Shown: positions 44,161 to 54,069 of the stretch, one piece after another
How the letters are laid out: each line of letters starts with the position of its first letter
Numbering within the stretch: the stretch's first letter is position 1
Source: Hermatobates lingyangjiaoensis
Taxonomy: Eukaryota > Arthropoda > Insecta > Hemiptera > Hermatobatidae
Length of the DNA stretch: 64,000 nucleotides
NCBI GenBank assembly: GCA_026182355.1
Contig: JAPFBL010000222.1
Coordinates: 1,207,001 to 1,271,000, forward strand
Reading direction: 5' to 3'
Program-made: the position numbers and the translations under genes
The notes under the pieces: model-generated
Database searches by the model: none
Seen by the model: the letters and a program-made list of their open reading frames with translations, nothing else
What the model was told of the DNA's origin: nothing

Positions 44161-44925
44161 AATAAGCATTTATTATACTTATTAAACTGATGGCCTGAAA
44201 CTCATCGGAATCGTACGTAGCCACTGCTTGTCATACTGTCTAGTTATAGTTGTAAGTGAATTCAACTTCAGATTTTATGTTCATTAATGTAAGTTCATTA
44301 ATGTTCTTCATAAATGTAGATAGAGAAGTAGGCCTCACTTCTACATTTTTAACCATGATTTGACAGAAACCCTTATCTACTCCAAAATGATTGGCTCGAA
44401 TACAGATATGTCATCAAGTGTCTAGATATAGATTTTGCATTCATCGTATGATGTCAAATATAGCTTCCATTCATAGTAGTTAAGTAAACAAATTCTAATA
44501 GATGTTCTAAATATGTTTTTAAATCCTCGCTTTGAAGACATAGTATTCTTTACATATGTAAGTACAGTTGGAATACTTTTTAAAATAAATTGAATCTGGT
44601 TGTTCCTGACATCCTTTTCTTTTTTTTTTAAATTTAAATTTAAAAAATTTAAATTTAAATTTTTAAGTTTTCTTTTTGATTTAAATATCTCCGCCAACAT
44701 ACAGAGCAAACTATTTATGTTTCATTTTATTACTTTTTTTTGACATTTCATTTCTCATAGATGTCTTCACAAATTTTAAAATAATTTATAATGGTCTCTA
44801 CTTAACTATACCATATAACATATTCATCATCGATTTCACGTTTCTATACTTATAAAACTATGATGTTCTTGTTCAAATATTTGCACACGCTCTAAACTGA
44901 ATTAAATACTAGAAATTTTGTGGGA

Positions 44926-44990
44926 ATCGAACCCACACCCTTGGTATTGAAGATATAGCGCGCGCTACCATCTGCACTACAGGGACTTTT
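44926..44990 (-). mobile_element. tRNA-derived sequence (SINE head or tRNA pseudogene)
   Basis: On the minus strand: GTCCCTGTAGTGCAGATGGT, then AGCGCGCGC, and GTGTGGGTTCGATTCCCAC. The D-arm (GTGC/GCGC) and T-arm (GTGGG/CCCAC with a perfect B-box) are good. The anticodon stem is poor, and the 3' flank AAAATTTC does not pair with GTCCCTG. So it is not a functional tRNA; a decayed SINE or tRNA copy fits. Confidence 0.6.
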
Positions 44991-45409
44991 GTACAATAAG
45001 CTTCCAAAACCTGATATAAATAACGTCAAGTATTAAAAAATAGTTTTTCTACCTAAATTATAATGATTTAATTATGATGAATTTATAAAAAGAAAATTTA
45101 ATAAATAATCGAAGAGAATATGAAATAAGTATTTAATATATCATAAATGATATTTATTATAATTAACAGAAGTTTTAGAAATTAACAAATTAATAGAATT
45201 AAAAAATTAACAGCGCGCAATTATGTCTGTAATCAAAAAACACTTTGTTATAATACCTATATTTTCTTTTGATATAGATTTTCTTTTGACTCTTTTGATA
45301 TATCTATTTCAATAAAAATTATAAAGGAAGGCTCCCGATGTATCGCGAGGTACACGAAAGTTCTTAACAAAACTAATTCTCTCTAAATTAAGGACTTCAG
45401 GACTAATTG

Positions 45410-46310
45410 CATTGACTGTAGCATCTCAGGAATGGACAACTTCTTCTAGTTGTCAAGACAGGAACTGATGCTGATATCGATAATGCTTTTATCAGTCTTA
45501 CTTGTGGAGCGAATTTACTAAATTCCATTTAACTAGCAATATCAGACTTCAAAAAGAAGATGAGGAATACTCTAAATTTCTGATAAATATTGGTGAAGAC
45601 AGAGTTGAAAAGAATGAAAATAAAGAGATTATTACTGCCCGAAGACATGTTTACCCGTCCACATAATGTTGATTAGTGTATTGAATACATTTATTCTTCA
45701 TTCTCCAATCCACAAATATTGTTCACAGAAAATTCTGTATCAATTCCATTTAACAAGACTCACAGTTTAATTAATCATAGGATCACTGAATAATTTCCAG
45801 AAAAAATTATACAATATTTGTCATATAACTCGGTTTGTGTAGGAACCTAGAGTTTGACTCACTAGAGTTGTCTGGATTGCTCCAACATAAGCTAGAACTC
45901 AAAAAGGAAGTTCCTGTCAAGTATATGTATGAGAAACATTGATCCACCTCGCTTATATAATGGAACAAAAATAATAACTGAGGAGCTTTATGATAATGTC
46001 ATTGTTTATAAAATTATCACATCACGGTGTCAAAGGGGAAATAGTTTTAAATCCAAGATTGAAAATGGTTTTATCTGAAGAGGTCAACATTCCTTTTTTA
46101 AGGATTCAATTTCCATTTCAGTTAGCATTTGCCATGATCATTCATAATTCTCAAGGATAGACTCTACAGAAAGTTTTAGTTCATTTATGTAAAACAGGAT
46201 TTCAACATGGCCAATTAATTACGTGTTGCTCTCAGTAGTGCCAAACAGAAAAAAGACATTAAAGTTTTTTTTTTGAAAATTCAAATTGTACAAAAAATGT
46301 AAATAAATAG
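45410..46310 (+). pseudogene. Helitron PIF1-type helicase relic, second family
   Basis: The helicase blocks occur in order. Near 45430 comes NGQLLLVVKTGTDADIDNAF (compare G.FRQ.LPV..GT). At 45505 comes EFTKFHLTSNIRLQKEDEEY, then SKFLINIGEDRVEKNENKE. ELSGLLQHKLELKKEVPVKY is at 45870, NGTKIITEELYDNVIVYKII near 45960, and IQFPFQLAFAMIIHNSQG at 46105-46160, followed by TLQKVLVHL and HGQLI. Several stops and frameshifts break it. HNSQG in place of NKSQG is an unusual motif VI variant but lies near a stop. Confidence 0.8.
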
Positions 46311-46443
46311 AACTGTCTTAAAATTATGTTCATTATTCTCTTTATTAGAAATGAATTAAGTTAGAGTTTATCTGTATTTATGTGAACATGAATCAATTAA
46401 AAAGGAAAGTGTCGGATGACTCAACAAGTCATGGGTAGTCTAG
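46311..46443 (+). mobile_element. Helitron 3' end of the helicase relic
   Basis: The hairpin ATGACT-CAACA-AGTCAT (46416-46432) is followed by GGGTAGT and CTAG (46440-46443), then a host T. The same end (GTGAC...GTCAC, GGGTAGTCTAG) closes the element at 51703, so the two belong to one family. Confidence 0.75.
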
Positions 46444-46544
46444 TAACTAATAAAATGATTACAGTGAAATAACAAATGATACCAAATTATTCAAATGTAA
46501 AGAACACAAAACATCAGTTACTTAATGAGTTTAGTATTATGTTT

Positions 46545-46585
46545 ACTTATAGTAAAGTTGTGTGTAGGACACTCCAGATTTTTTT
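46545..46585 (+). mobile_element. Repeat X, right-end fragment
   Basis: CTTATAGTAAAGTTGTGTGT, then AGGACACTCCAGATTTTTTT matches the right ends of the other X copies. Confidence 0.6.
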
Positions 46586-46599
46586 GCTTACAACATTAT

Positions 46600-46838
46600 G
46601 AAAAAAATGTTGTTATGAAGTAATTTATTTCTAACCATATGAATCACATTAAGCATAACGTGCATACAACGATTAGAACATATGTAATATACCTAGCAAA
46701 TATTACACGCTTTAAAAATTAATACTAAAATATAGCTCAGACTTACATAGATTACAATAAAACAACAATAATAACAACATAAATAACAATAATATACCTA
46801 AACTATTTACATACATTACAATATGTTGAATCAAATAC
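46600..46838. other. AT-rich stretch, no gene seen
   Basis: Nothing was recognised. Confidence 0.3.
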
Positions 46839-46945
46839 AGTCATACCTATTCATACGATATTAATTTGTTCCAGAAGCGATTTCGTAAGATGAGTTTTTC
46901 GTAAAATGAATCGCTAAGTACATGTGAGTAGTTTAATGTGTTCCA
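46839..46945 (+). mobile_element. Tigger/pogo-like terminal fragment, second type
   Basis: ACAGTCATACCTATTCATAC, then TTAATTTGTTCCAGAAGCGA and TTTCGTAAGATGAG resembles Tigger-type terminal repeats (CAGTCATACCTCG, ATTCGTTCC, TTCGTAA). No transposase is visible. Confidence 0.5.
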
Positions 46946-49060
46946 AGTCCCGAATACCCTCCCCGAAATACACTTGACATATTAAAATAAACAATATATG
47001 TATAACCAACATGATTGTTATACATTTTATAATTATAATAAACATAGAGATAAATTATAAAATTTAATAATAACAATAGATAATAATATGTAAAGTCATT
47101 TACTTTTAGATTTGAGTGAATGGGTCTGTGATGGTAGAGGGTGTACAGAAGAGGAGACAAATGTTTCCTACTTGCTTACATATACATATGTACTGTAAGA
47201 ACACACGGGCACAACTTACTTTGAACTTTAATTAAAATTTCGAAGTGAAAAAAATTTTTTTTTAACTTTTTAGAACTTTTATTCATTTTTTTCCCTTCTC
47301 AACTTGTATCATAAATTTTTTATATTTTATTTTTTTGGCATTTCATTTTTCACTTGCTTTAACTGTTATAGTCTGATATAAGATCATTCTTGTTCGAAGG
47401 ATGGGTGAGGTTCATACCGAGGAGCAATGCAATAATAATTAGATAGAATCACTGTCGAACAAGATGAAATGAAGCTATCTCTGTTACAAAAAATACCGAG
47501 ATCTTGAAAAAATGCCAAGGAAAAAACCCCTGTATTTTAGAAGTTTGTTTACGCCTGAAAGCTGAGGAAAGAGCGCGCACTTTGTTAATATGGACTTTAG
47601 TATGGTGAAACAAAGTTCGTAAGTAAAGCACTTTATTTCCAGAAGAACCTTTCGAAAAAAGAGAATTTCATTTGAAACACTGTAGAGTTTATTTTTATTC
47701 AAACAACTTTCAATGGTGTAGCAAAGAATTCATATTAAACAAATATATTTCTTATCCTCCAAATATTGAACATTAACTCTGATTTTAGCAATACAATGTT
47801 TGAATCGACAAGTTCTTTTAAAGAAAAAAGCTATTATTGAGAGAGATAAAGTAAATTTACAGATAAATAATAGAAGAAATCATTTCTGGGTCATTGGTGC
47901 AAGAGGCAGTAAGGCGTTGGTAAGTACCGAAGACTAGAATGAATATTGGACAGGCGCAGTGACCGCTCTGTTACGTCACTAACGGTTCCAAGTCCCGTTT
48001 ACTCTTAAGAACCCATGTGCTCCTATGAGTGAACGTACTTCCTTTAACTGAGACAGTCTTAGTTTTACTATTAACTCCTCTTAAAATGATTCATTTTTTA
48101 AAAAAAATATTTTATACTATAATTTACAGTAACTATTATTTCACTTATCTGTATACAGAATTTAGATATTTCGCAATTGGATTTCGAAGTGTAATTGACG
48201 ATATCCGCAGCAGAGAATCCAACAAATTCTGTAAGTATTAACATTTAATATATTTTATCCATTCAACCATGATAATAAAAAAAAGAATTGATTTTCAAGA
48301 CATTATAATTCGAAGACAAAATATGTATGAAAGATTTTTAAGTAAATTACGAGTATAGACAAATAAGTCAGAATAAAGTCTGAACAAAGAAGTCAGATTA
48401 ATGATACAGTTGATGTATTCCTGCCTTTTTTAAATAATAACTTGATATTTAAATAGAGGGGGCAGGGTAAAGTAAAAATGTATTTTCCATTCTTCTGCAA
48501 TTCAGTCTAGTTTATTTAATTTAACTACATGTAGACAATTAGTAGTTTAATTTAACTAGTATTTATTAATTTGTAACCAATGACTTGGCAACTTTGATAA
48601 CCTTTTCTTGATTTTGCAAATCGCAACAGTTGGCAACTTTGAAACCTCTGATGCAAATCGCAACAGTTACTTCAAGTTTGGTATTTTATTAGGCGAACCA
48701 AACTTGAAGTCAATTTGACTTTTTTTAGATGCGCATAAACGATAGTAATTTCACTATTGTTCTTAATGATATCCTGAATATAGTGTATACATGATTTTTT
48801 TAATGATATCCAAATGTGTATACATGAGTTAGCAAATGTTTGAAGTGTAGAAGTCATGTTACAATTGGTACAATTTAGTCGGATGTTAGTGAAATTTGAT
48901 AAAAATAGAATTCAATTGTGTGCAAAATAAACTTATTATTTTTGAGAAATTCTTAATTCCTGAAAAACCTGCTTTATCACTGTTTATGTCAAAACAGATA
49001 AATTCTTCCAACTCTTCTGCTCACTCTAAAGATTTGAAATATGATATTTGTAATATGTAT
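46946..49060. other. AT-rich stretch, no gene seen
   Basis: The sequence GTTCCAAGTCCCG occurs at 46938 and 47985, suggesting a repeat internal to an older DNA element. CAAATCGCAACAGTTGGCAA is partly duplicated at 48617 and 48655. There is no coding motif. Confidence 0.3.
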
Positions 49061-49065
49061 ATACA

Positions 49066-49258
49066 TGATCAAACCACAATATGAAATGGGGGAAAAAAAG
49101 ACTGAGATCTTTCAACCGTAACAAGCGGTCTTCGTCAGAGTCAAAAACCCAACTTCACTCTGACGAAGACTGCTTGTTACGGTTGAAGAATCTTAGTCAT
49201 TTTTGCCCATTTCATATTGTGGTTTGATCATTGATTGTTATTTCACGTGTTTATGTAT
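49066..49258. repeat. (TA)n-family palindromic hammerhead cassette
   Basis: The left arm (ATGATCAAACCACAATATG, CAACCGTAACAAGCGGTCTT) and right arm (CTGCTTGTTACGGTTGAAGA, CATATTGTGGTTTGATCATT) are joined at AAAACCCAACTTCACTCTG. The core reads CTGACGA, but GAAA is GAAG. The edge TTTCACGTGTTTATG is retained. Confidence 0.8.
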
Positions 49259-49389
49259 GATCCATGTACTTATGTTACTATGTTACTTATGTATATATAA
49301 GTAATGTAAAACTGGATTTTTATTTTTTAAATGTATGGGACCAAGGACTGGTCCCAAATTTTACATATATATATGTACATATATATATG

Positions 49390-49675
49390 TTTCTAAAAAT
49401 GGTATGCCAGTTTCATGCTTGGTTACCTTTTTAGAGAGTTTCTCTAATGTCCTATAGGCTCTTTTGAGTTGCTCAGAGAATAAAAAAATCAACTGGCCCA
49501 AACTGTTCCTTTCATGGAAAAGTGGCCCTCTCCTGGATCAACTCAGAAGAGCCTGTAGGACATTAGAGAAACTCTCTAAAAAGGTAACCAAACATGAAAT
49601 GGGTCTAAAATTTTTAGAAACATGTTTGCAAGAAAGATTGCTACCAACCTTCACTAATATGTAGATATATATAAA
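49390..49675 (+). mobile_element. PLE terminal region with 82-bp inverted arms and N-terminal codons
   Basis: The arm at about 49395-49477 is the inverted copy of 49540-49622 (GTTACCTTTTTAGAGAGTTT in the first; AAACTCTCTAAAAAGGTAAC in the second). The plus frame through the second arm reads QLRRACRTLEKLSKKVTKHE, MGLKFLETCLQERLLPTFTN, then stops near (TA)n. The same design (inverted arms, N-terminal codons, TNI end) is seen at 4029-4560. Confidence 0.75.
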
Positions 49676-49679
49676 ATCA

Positions 49680-50430
49680 AAGTTATAACCTTTAAGTTAT
49701 TTAATAAACTTAATTACTATTTTTTAAGAAATATGTCTCACTTCTTTGTTGGTTTTATAAATAAACAAAAAATGAACTTACTATTACTTTTTTGGTTTGA
49801 TTTACCAAAAATTTCTAACACTTTAAAGACGTTTGGCTCTGTTTAGTAGAAAAAGACGCTGTCTTCTACTGGCCACATAGAAACAGTGGTTCTAATCTAC
49901 AATTATTTACTGTAGGTTTTGAAAAAATTATGACTACGAAATTGAAATCTACTCATGGTTTTGCTGTAGAATAAATTGTCTTTATTATAAGTTCAAAAAT
50001 AACTTGTTTTACAGTGTATTTTCTAAAACATGCAACATACAGATCCTTATATACCATTAAATATTTACATTAAGCAAAATTATATTTAAACACGACATTA
50101 CGTTGTATCTAATTGGTAGATAATGAAGTTTAATTACAAACTTCCCGAGTAAATTAGCAAAGATCTTCGTTTAATATTGTTCACTAATAACGTAGGTTAG
50201 TAATGATATTAATGAGCTCTTAATTGTAGAATGCAAACTTCATATGGTGAATAGCTCAGCACAGCAATTTCACTTAAAACCAAATCAACATGAAGTGTTG
50301 TTTAAATTCATACTTTATCCTGACAATTTCTTCAAACAATACATTAAACAAGTTTTTTATTGTTTGTAATAAATTTTCGTCTAACGAAATATCTCTAGAG
50401 TAATTATAATTATAATCGTCTGAGTCTAGA
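49680..50430. other. AT-rich stretch, no gene seen
   Basis: No recognisable feature. Confidence 0.3.
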
Positions 50431-50567
50431 GTGAATATCTCTATATATAAAGTTCGTGAGTTTGTTTGTTCACCCATTTTCCGTGGAGATAGAGACCTGA
50501 AATTAAATATATATTATTATTACCTGAATAATGTTTTATAAAAGAAAATTATCACTATATTCCCAAA

Positions 50568-50885
50568 ATTAAAGCCAGAATAGCCAGTGGATTGCGTGCT
50601 CACCTATGACAGTATTTTAATTGTATTATATATAAATGTAAAAAAAATGTTGTGTAATATAAACACTGACAATAAAGTAAGCTATGGAACCAGAGTAGCC
50701 CAGTGGCTTGCGTGCTCACCGCTGACAGTAGCACAATTACATTATAAACAAATGTAACAAAAAAAATGGAATTTAAAATTTGAATAATATAAGCAATGCT
50801 AATAAAGTAAAGACCTGGAGCCAGGGTAACCAGTGGCTTGCGTCAGGGGTCATGGTATCCAAGTGGATTGCATCTTCACCTCGAC
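50568..50885. repeat. Second tandem array of tRNA-like units
   Basis: Units start near 50573, 50686 and 50818 with GCCAGAATAGCCAGTGGATT, AACCAGAGTAGCCCAGTGGC and GCCAGGGTAACCAGTGGCTT, about 115-130 bp apart. They match the array at 42318. Confidence 0.65.
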
Positions 50886-51042
50886 TTTCTACAATGTTAT
50901 TTAATAATATTTCTCATTATGGGTTCAGGATAGCCTATAATATATAATAAAATATTACATTGGGCGTTAAAAATGAATAATTTTAGAAAAAAACTCGAAC
51001 ACAAGTGTCAGATAAAATACGAATGTTCTAAAGTAATATTAC

Positions 51043-51304
51043 TAAATTGAATAAACGATTCACAAGGACTATAACACTTTAAATTACACAAAGCACGACA
51101 CAGAAAAAGGAATAAAAAGATCACTTACAGAATTCTCAATATTCGACGAAGTGAGAGAGTTCTCCCCATGTGGAAGGACGGAGCACGAATTGATTCACTT
51201 CGTCCTTTCTTCTAGTCTACTCCTGATGACGAACAGCAGTTCGAATTATTGAGAATTCTGTAAGTGTGCTTTTTATTCATTTGTCTGTGTCGTGCTTTGT
51301 GTAA
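51043..51304. mobile_element. Palindromic hammerhead insertion with 16-bp target-site duplication
   Basis: The 262-bp insert is bounded by TCTAAAGTAATATTAC at 51027-51042 and 51305-51320. It has 21-bp perfect inverted ends (ATTACACAAAGCACGACACAG at 51083 and its complement ending 51305) and a hammerhead-like motif at 51215-51258: CTC, CTGATGA, CGAACAGCAGTTC, GAATTATT, GAG. GAAA has changed to GAAT. CTC/GAG can pair as stem I. The duplication shows that it moved as a unit into the Helitron. Confidence 0.85.
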
Positions 51305-51984
51305 TCTAAAGTAATATTACAAAGACAAATTCCTTTCAGTAATGTTATTTTATGTTGTATAAATAAATTGAATATTTCAATTTTAACGTTTTGTTTGTTT
51401 TAAATATATTAGATTGTGTATTTTACTTGAATTGATGCTTTATTTATTTATGTCAAAAATATATGATTTTCTTTTACTTTTAAATGATTTTTGTTTTGCT
51501 AAATATGCTAACTGTGTATACATCTTGAATCATGTTAAGAATACTACATATATCAAAAGCTTGGGCCATATAAGAATCTGTTTCCGTGCCTTAATAACAA
51601 GAAACAACAATTAAAATTATCCCTGTATATCATGTTTAGTGAATTTATTTCAATAACTATTGCTATAATTTCTGAGTGACACAAAGGGTCACGGGTAGTC
51701 TAGTAGTTCAATATGAATAATGATGCAGGAGTAAATTTAGAGTATTATATTATATTCTTTTACAATTGTATATACAATAGCTCTTACAGTCTCTTCATCA
51801 GTGGGCTTGGTCTTCATCTATTTACCCTCCTGATGATGGTTGATGACGGTTTAACTAAACACTTAGCAAATCAGTTCAACCACCGTAAAAATGGTTGTCT
51901 GAAATAACTTGTTAAGGAAGCACTCCAAAGAAATAATATAATATACAAATATAATTACGAAATAAGAAACTGCGAGTACCTGGA

Positions 51985-52239
51985 TTCCAGTTACCAAGTC
52001 CACCGCCACCAAGGAGACTAACCAGGCCTCTTGCAGCCAGAGCCCCAAAAGAACATATCCATCAAGTATGGATGGATCCCCAAAAAAATTATGACAATAG
52101 ACTGCTCATTATAGAGGCATTGAATACTATAGATCAACAAGCGAGTATGAATGGTTTTACTAAAACACTGAAGTTCTATGGAGGTCAAGGAATGAGAGGA
52201 ATGGAAGTCTAGATGAGGACAGCACAATGATACGCTGAC
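51985..52239 (+). pseudogene. PLE GIY-YIG C-terminal relic
   Basis: The frame reads RLTRPLAARAPKEHIHQV, NRLLIIEALNTIDQQASMNG and FTKTLKFYGG. It aligns with RRLTMHLTSGGPKEHALIAH, TRLRIIEALFIMEKQPALNK and FRRILKLYEG of the 22.4-23.5 kb copy, including the Glu of IIEAL. It is interrupted at 52252 by the R1-like insertion; its 3' region resumes at 53270. Confidence 0.75.
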
Positions 52240-52252
52240 ACCACCGAGTGAA
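52240..52252. repeat. Left target-site duplication of the R1-like element
   Basis: ACCACCGAGTGAA here is repeated exactly at 53257-53269, right after the poly(A) tail. Confidence 0.85.
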
Positions 52253-53256
52253 TAAGGACGGATCGTTCAGTGGCACTAGCAGCAATAAGAGACCACAAAA
52301 ATCACAACTCTACTGTTGAAAGCATTAGAAACAGCTTGTGGAAATTAAGAAAACTACATCGGTGGAGTATTTCGATCTTAAAGGTAAAAGCACATGCTGG
52401 ACAGGAAGGAAATGAAAGAGCGGATGAATTAGCAAAAAAATCAGCACAAGATGAAACAATAAAAACAGTTTACATCAAAGTACCATTGACGTATATTAGG
52501 AGGCAGGAAAACAATAAAAGCAGGGATAAATGGAACAATTTGTGGGTCAATGCAACAGAAGGAGTAGTAACAAAAACATACTTCAATAATGTATATACAA
52601 GAAATAAAGTTGAACTGAATCATACGTACAAAACTACCATGGTACTAACCGGCCATGGTAGAAACAGGTCGTATTTGTACAGATTTGGGCATATCGACTC
52701 CCCTCACTGTCCGTGCATGGAAGGAGAGCAGACCTTTGAACACCTCGTATTCAACTGCGCAACGTGGGAAAATCATAGAGAACGGTTCAAAACGAAAATT
52801 ATCCTACAAGGAGGAGCATGGCCGGAAGAAAAAGAACAATTAATCACCAAATATAGCAGAGACTTCTTCACTTTTATAAATAATCTACCTAATGGAGACT
52901 TGGATCTTATATAAATATTGTTAAAGAAACATTGTTAGTTAAAAAAAAAAAAAAAAAAAATTATATATTAAGAAATGTAAATTTTAAATATTATAATATT
53001 GTATATGTGTATATATGTATGTCTGTGGGTATAAGTATATATATGTATATATGCGTGAGTATGTGTGTATATATATATTATTAATTGAATATATTATAAG
53101 AACATGTAAATTAACACTATGTAATGTAATAATTAAGTTGTAAATGTATGTAACTTTTGTGTAAACCTGTAATCAATATGGGAACAGGTTAAAGGAAAAA
53201 TAAACTCCCTCATGGTAGGGTTACTACCCGTGAGGAAAATAAAAAAAAAAAAAAAA
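52253..53256 (+). mobile_element. 5'-truncated R1-type non-LTR retrotransposon with poly(A) tail
   Basis: It is flanked by a 13-bp target-site duplication. It starts inside the RNase H domain, carries the polymerase C-terminus, then a 3' untranslated region of about 310 bp with GGGTTACTACCCG near the end, and finishes in A-rich sequence. The clean boundaries indicate insertion by target-primed reverse transcription. Confidence 0.85.
52270..52914 (+). pseudogene. R1-clade polyprotein C-terminus: RNase H and zinc knuckle
   Basis: This 214-codon open frame is the end of an R1-like ORF2. The RNase H part shows VKAHAGQEGNERADELAKK (about 39-57), with the catalytic Asp in ERADELA. A linker follows, then LTGHGRNRSYLYRFG (130-144) and the CCHC knuckle CPCMEGEQTFEHLVFNC (150-166). 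The reverse transcriptase and endonuclease are absent because of 5' truncation, so the ATG is internal and the fragment cannot act alone. It has no internal stop, which fits a young insertion. TDRSVALAAIRDH just before the ATG is the preceding RNase H strand. Confidence 0.85.
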
Positions 53257-53269
53257 ACCACCGAGTGAA

Positions 53270-53440
53270 ACCTTCCAAAGAGACAAGCTATCTGTAGCCT
53301 CTCGCTGTCATAATTCTTAATTTTGTTTCATAATATCATTTTATCTTATTGTAATGTTGATTTCAGAATAGTTATTTACTTTTACTTCTAATTTTATTTT
53401 ACTTTGAAAATGGTTAATGATGACCGAAACTAGTCTGTAT
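53270..53440 (+). mobile_element. 3' region of the interrupted PLE with hammerhead 3' half
   Basis: AGCCTCTCGCTGTCATAATT resembles the 3' region of the 22.4-kb PLE (ATAACCTCTCCTTGTCATCT). TTAATGATGACCGAAACTAG at 53414-53433, followed by TC, keeps GAAA and ACTAGTC (stem III) of a hammerhead. Confidence 0.6.
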
Positions 53441-53454
53441 ATTAAGTAGTTTAG

Positions 53455-53755
53455 ATTAGGTAAGGTAGTAGCGGTAGTCTCACAAGGGAACACACGTAAA
53501 CCGACCATAGGCCCTTTGTGATACCACACAATCAAGTGGGAGTCCTAAATTTTGCCTAAATCAAGTTTATTTAGAGTAGGGATCTTTAACGAGTACATGA
53601 CATCGTACTGGCTATGGGTCGACGGTTTAACGTCCTTCTGCGAGGGACGACGCGCTTAGATTTATTCACCTCCTGCGTGAATAAATCGAGGGAATCAAAC
53701 TTCGGTCCTATCAGTTCAGAGGTGAGCACTTAACCACTGAGTTAACCTGACCCCC
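53455..53755 (-). mobile_element. tRNA-derived SINE with 15-bp target-site duplication
   Basis: The minus strand begins with GGTTAACTCAGTGGTTAAGT (A-box) and GAAGTTTGATTCCCTCG (B-box-like) and continues for about 230 bp of body, including GACGATGTCA-type and GGCCTATGGTCGG segments. TATTAAGTAGTTTAG flanks it at 53440-53454 and 53756-53770. A leucine- or serine-like tRNA head is plausible. A related copy follows at 53822. Confidence 0.85.
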
Positions 53756-53821
53756 TATTAAGTAGTTTAGTGACAGCTATAAAATAAAAACTTAATGGAT
53801 TACAAAACCAATTTTTGACCA

Positions 53822-54040
53822 TTCCACGAGAGAACACACATAAGTCACAGATTGGCCCTTTGTAATACCACACAATGAATATTAGGAGTCCTAATTTTAC
53901 CTAACTCAAGTGTATTTAGGACAGGGGTTTTTATCGAGTACCTGACATCGTACAGGCTCAGGACCGAAGGTTGAACGCCCTCTCCGAGGGATGACGCGCT
54001 CAGATTTTTTTCCCCCGTAAATAAATAGAGGTCTAGAGTT
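53822..54040 (-). mobile_element. Second, truncated SINE copy of the same family
   Basis: CACAATGAATATTAGGAGTC, CGAGTACCTGACATCGTACA and GAGGGATGACGCGCTCAGAT match the body of the SINE at 53455-53755 in the same orientation. The tRNA head is missing. Confidence 0.75.
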
Positions 54041-54069
54041 GTTATCAAACAGCTAAATTTTTGCAAAAA

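Larger units (their letters stand above)
50438..51703 (+). mobile_element. Non-autonomous Helitron, carrying a later insertion
   Basis: The candidate 5' end is A|TCTCTATATATAAAGTTCG (50438). The 3' end is the hairpin GTGAC-ACAAAGG-GTCAC, then GGGTAGT, CTAG (51700-51703), then T. It contains tandem tRNA-like units at 50570-50880 and the palindromic insertion at 51043-51304. No coding capacity is seen. It shares its 3' end with the helicase-bearing relic at 45.4-46.4 kb. Confidence 0.6.

Noticed and set aside
44926..44990. Functional tRNA gene on the minus strand
   Set aside because: The T-arm and D-arm are good, but the anticodon stem does not pair and the 3' side lacks the complement of GTCCCTG. 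Called tRNA-derived instead.
52655..52843. 62-codon frame overlapping the RNase H region
   Set aside because: It is a shadow frame of the R1-like coding sequence, which carries the recognisable CCHC motif.
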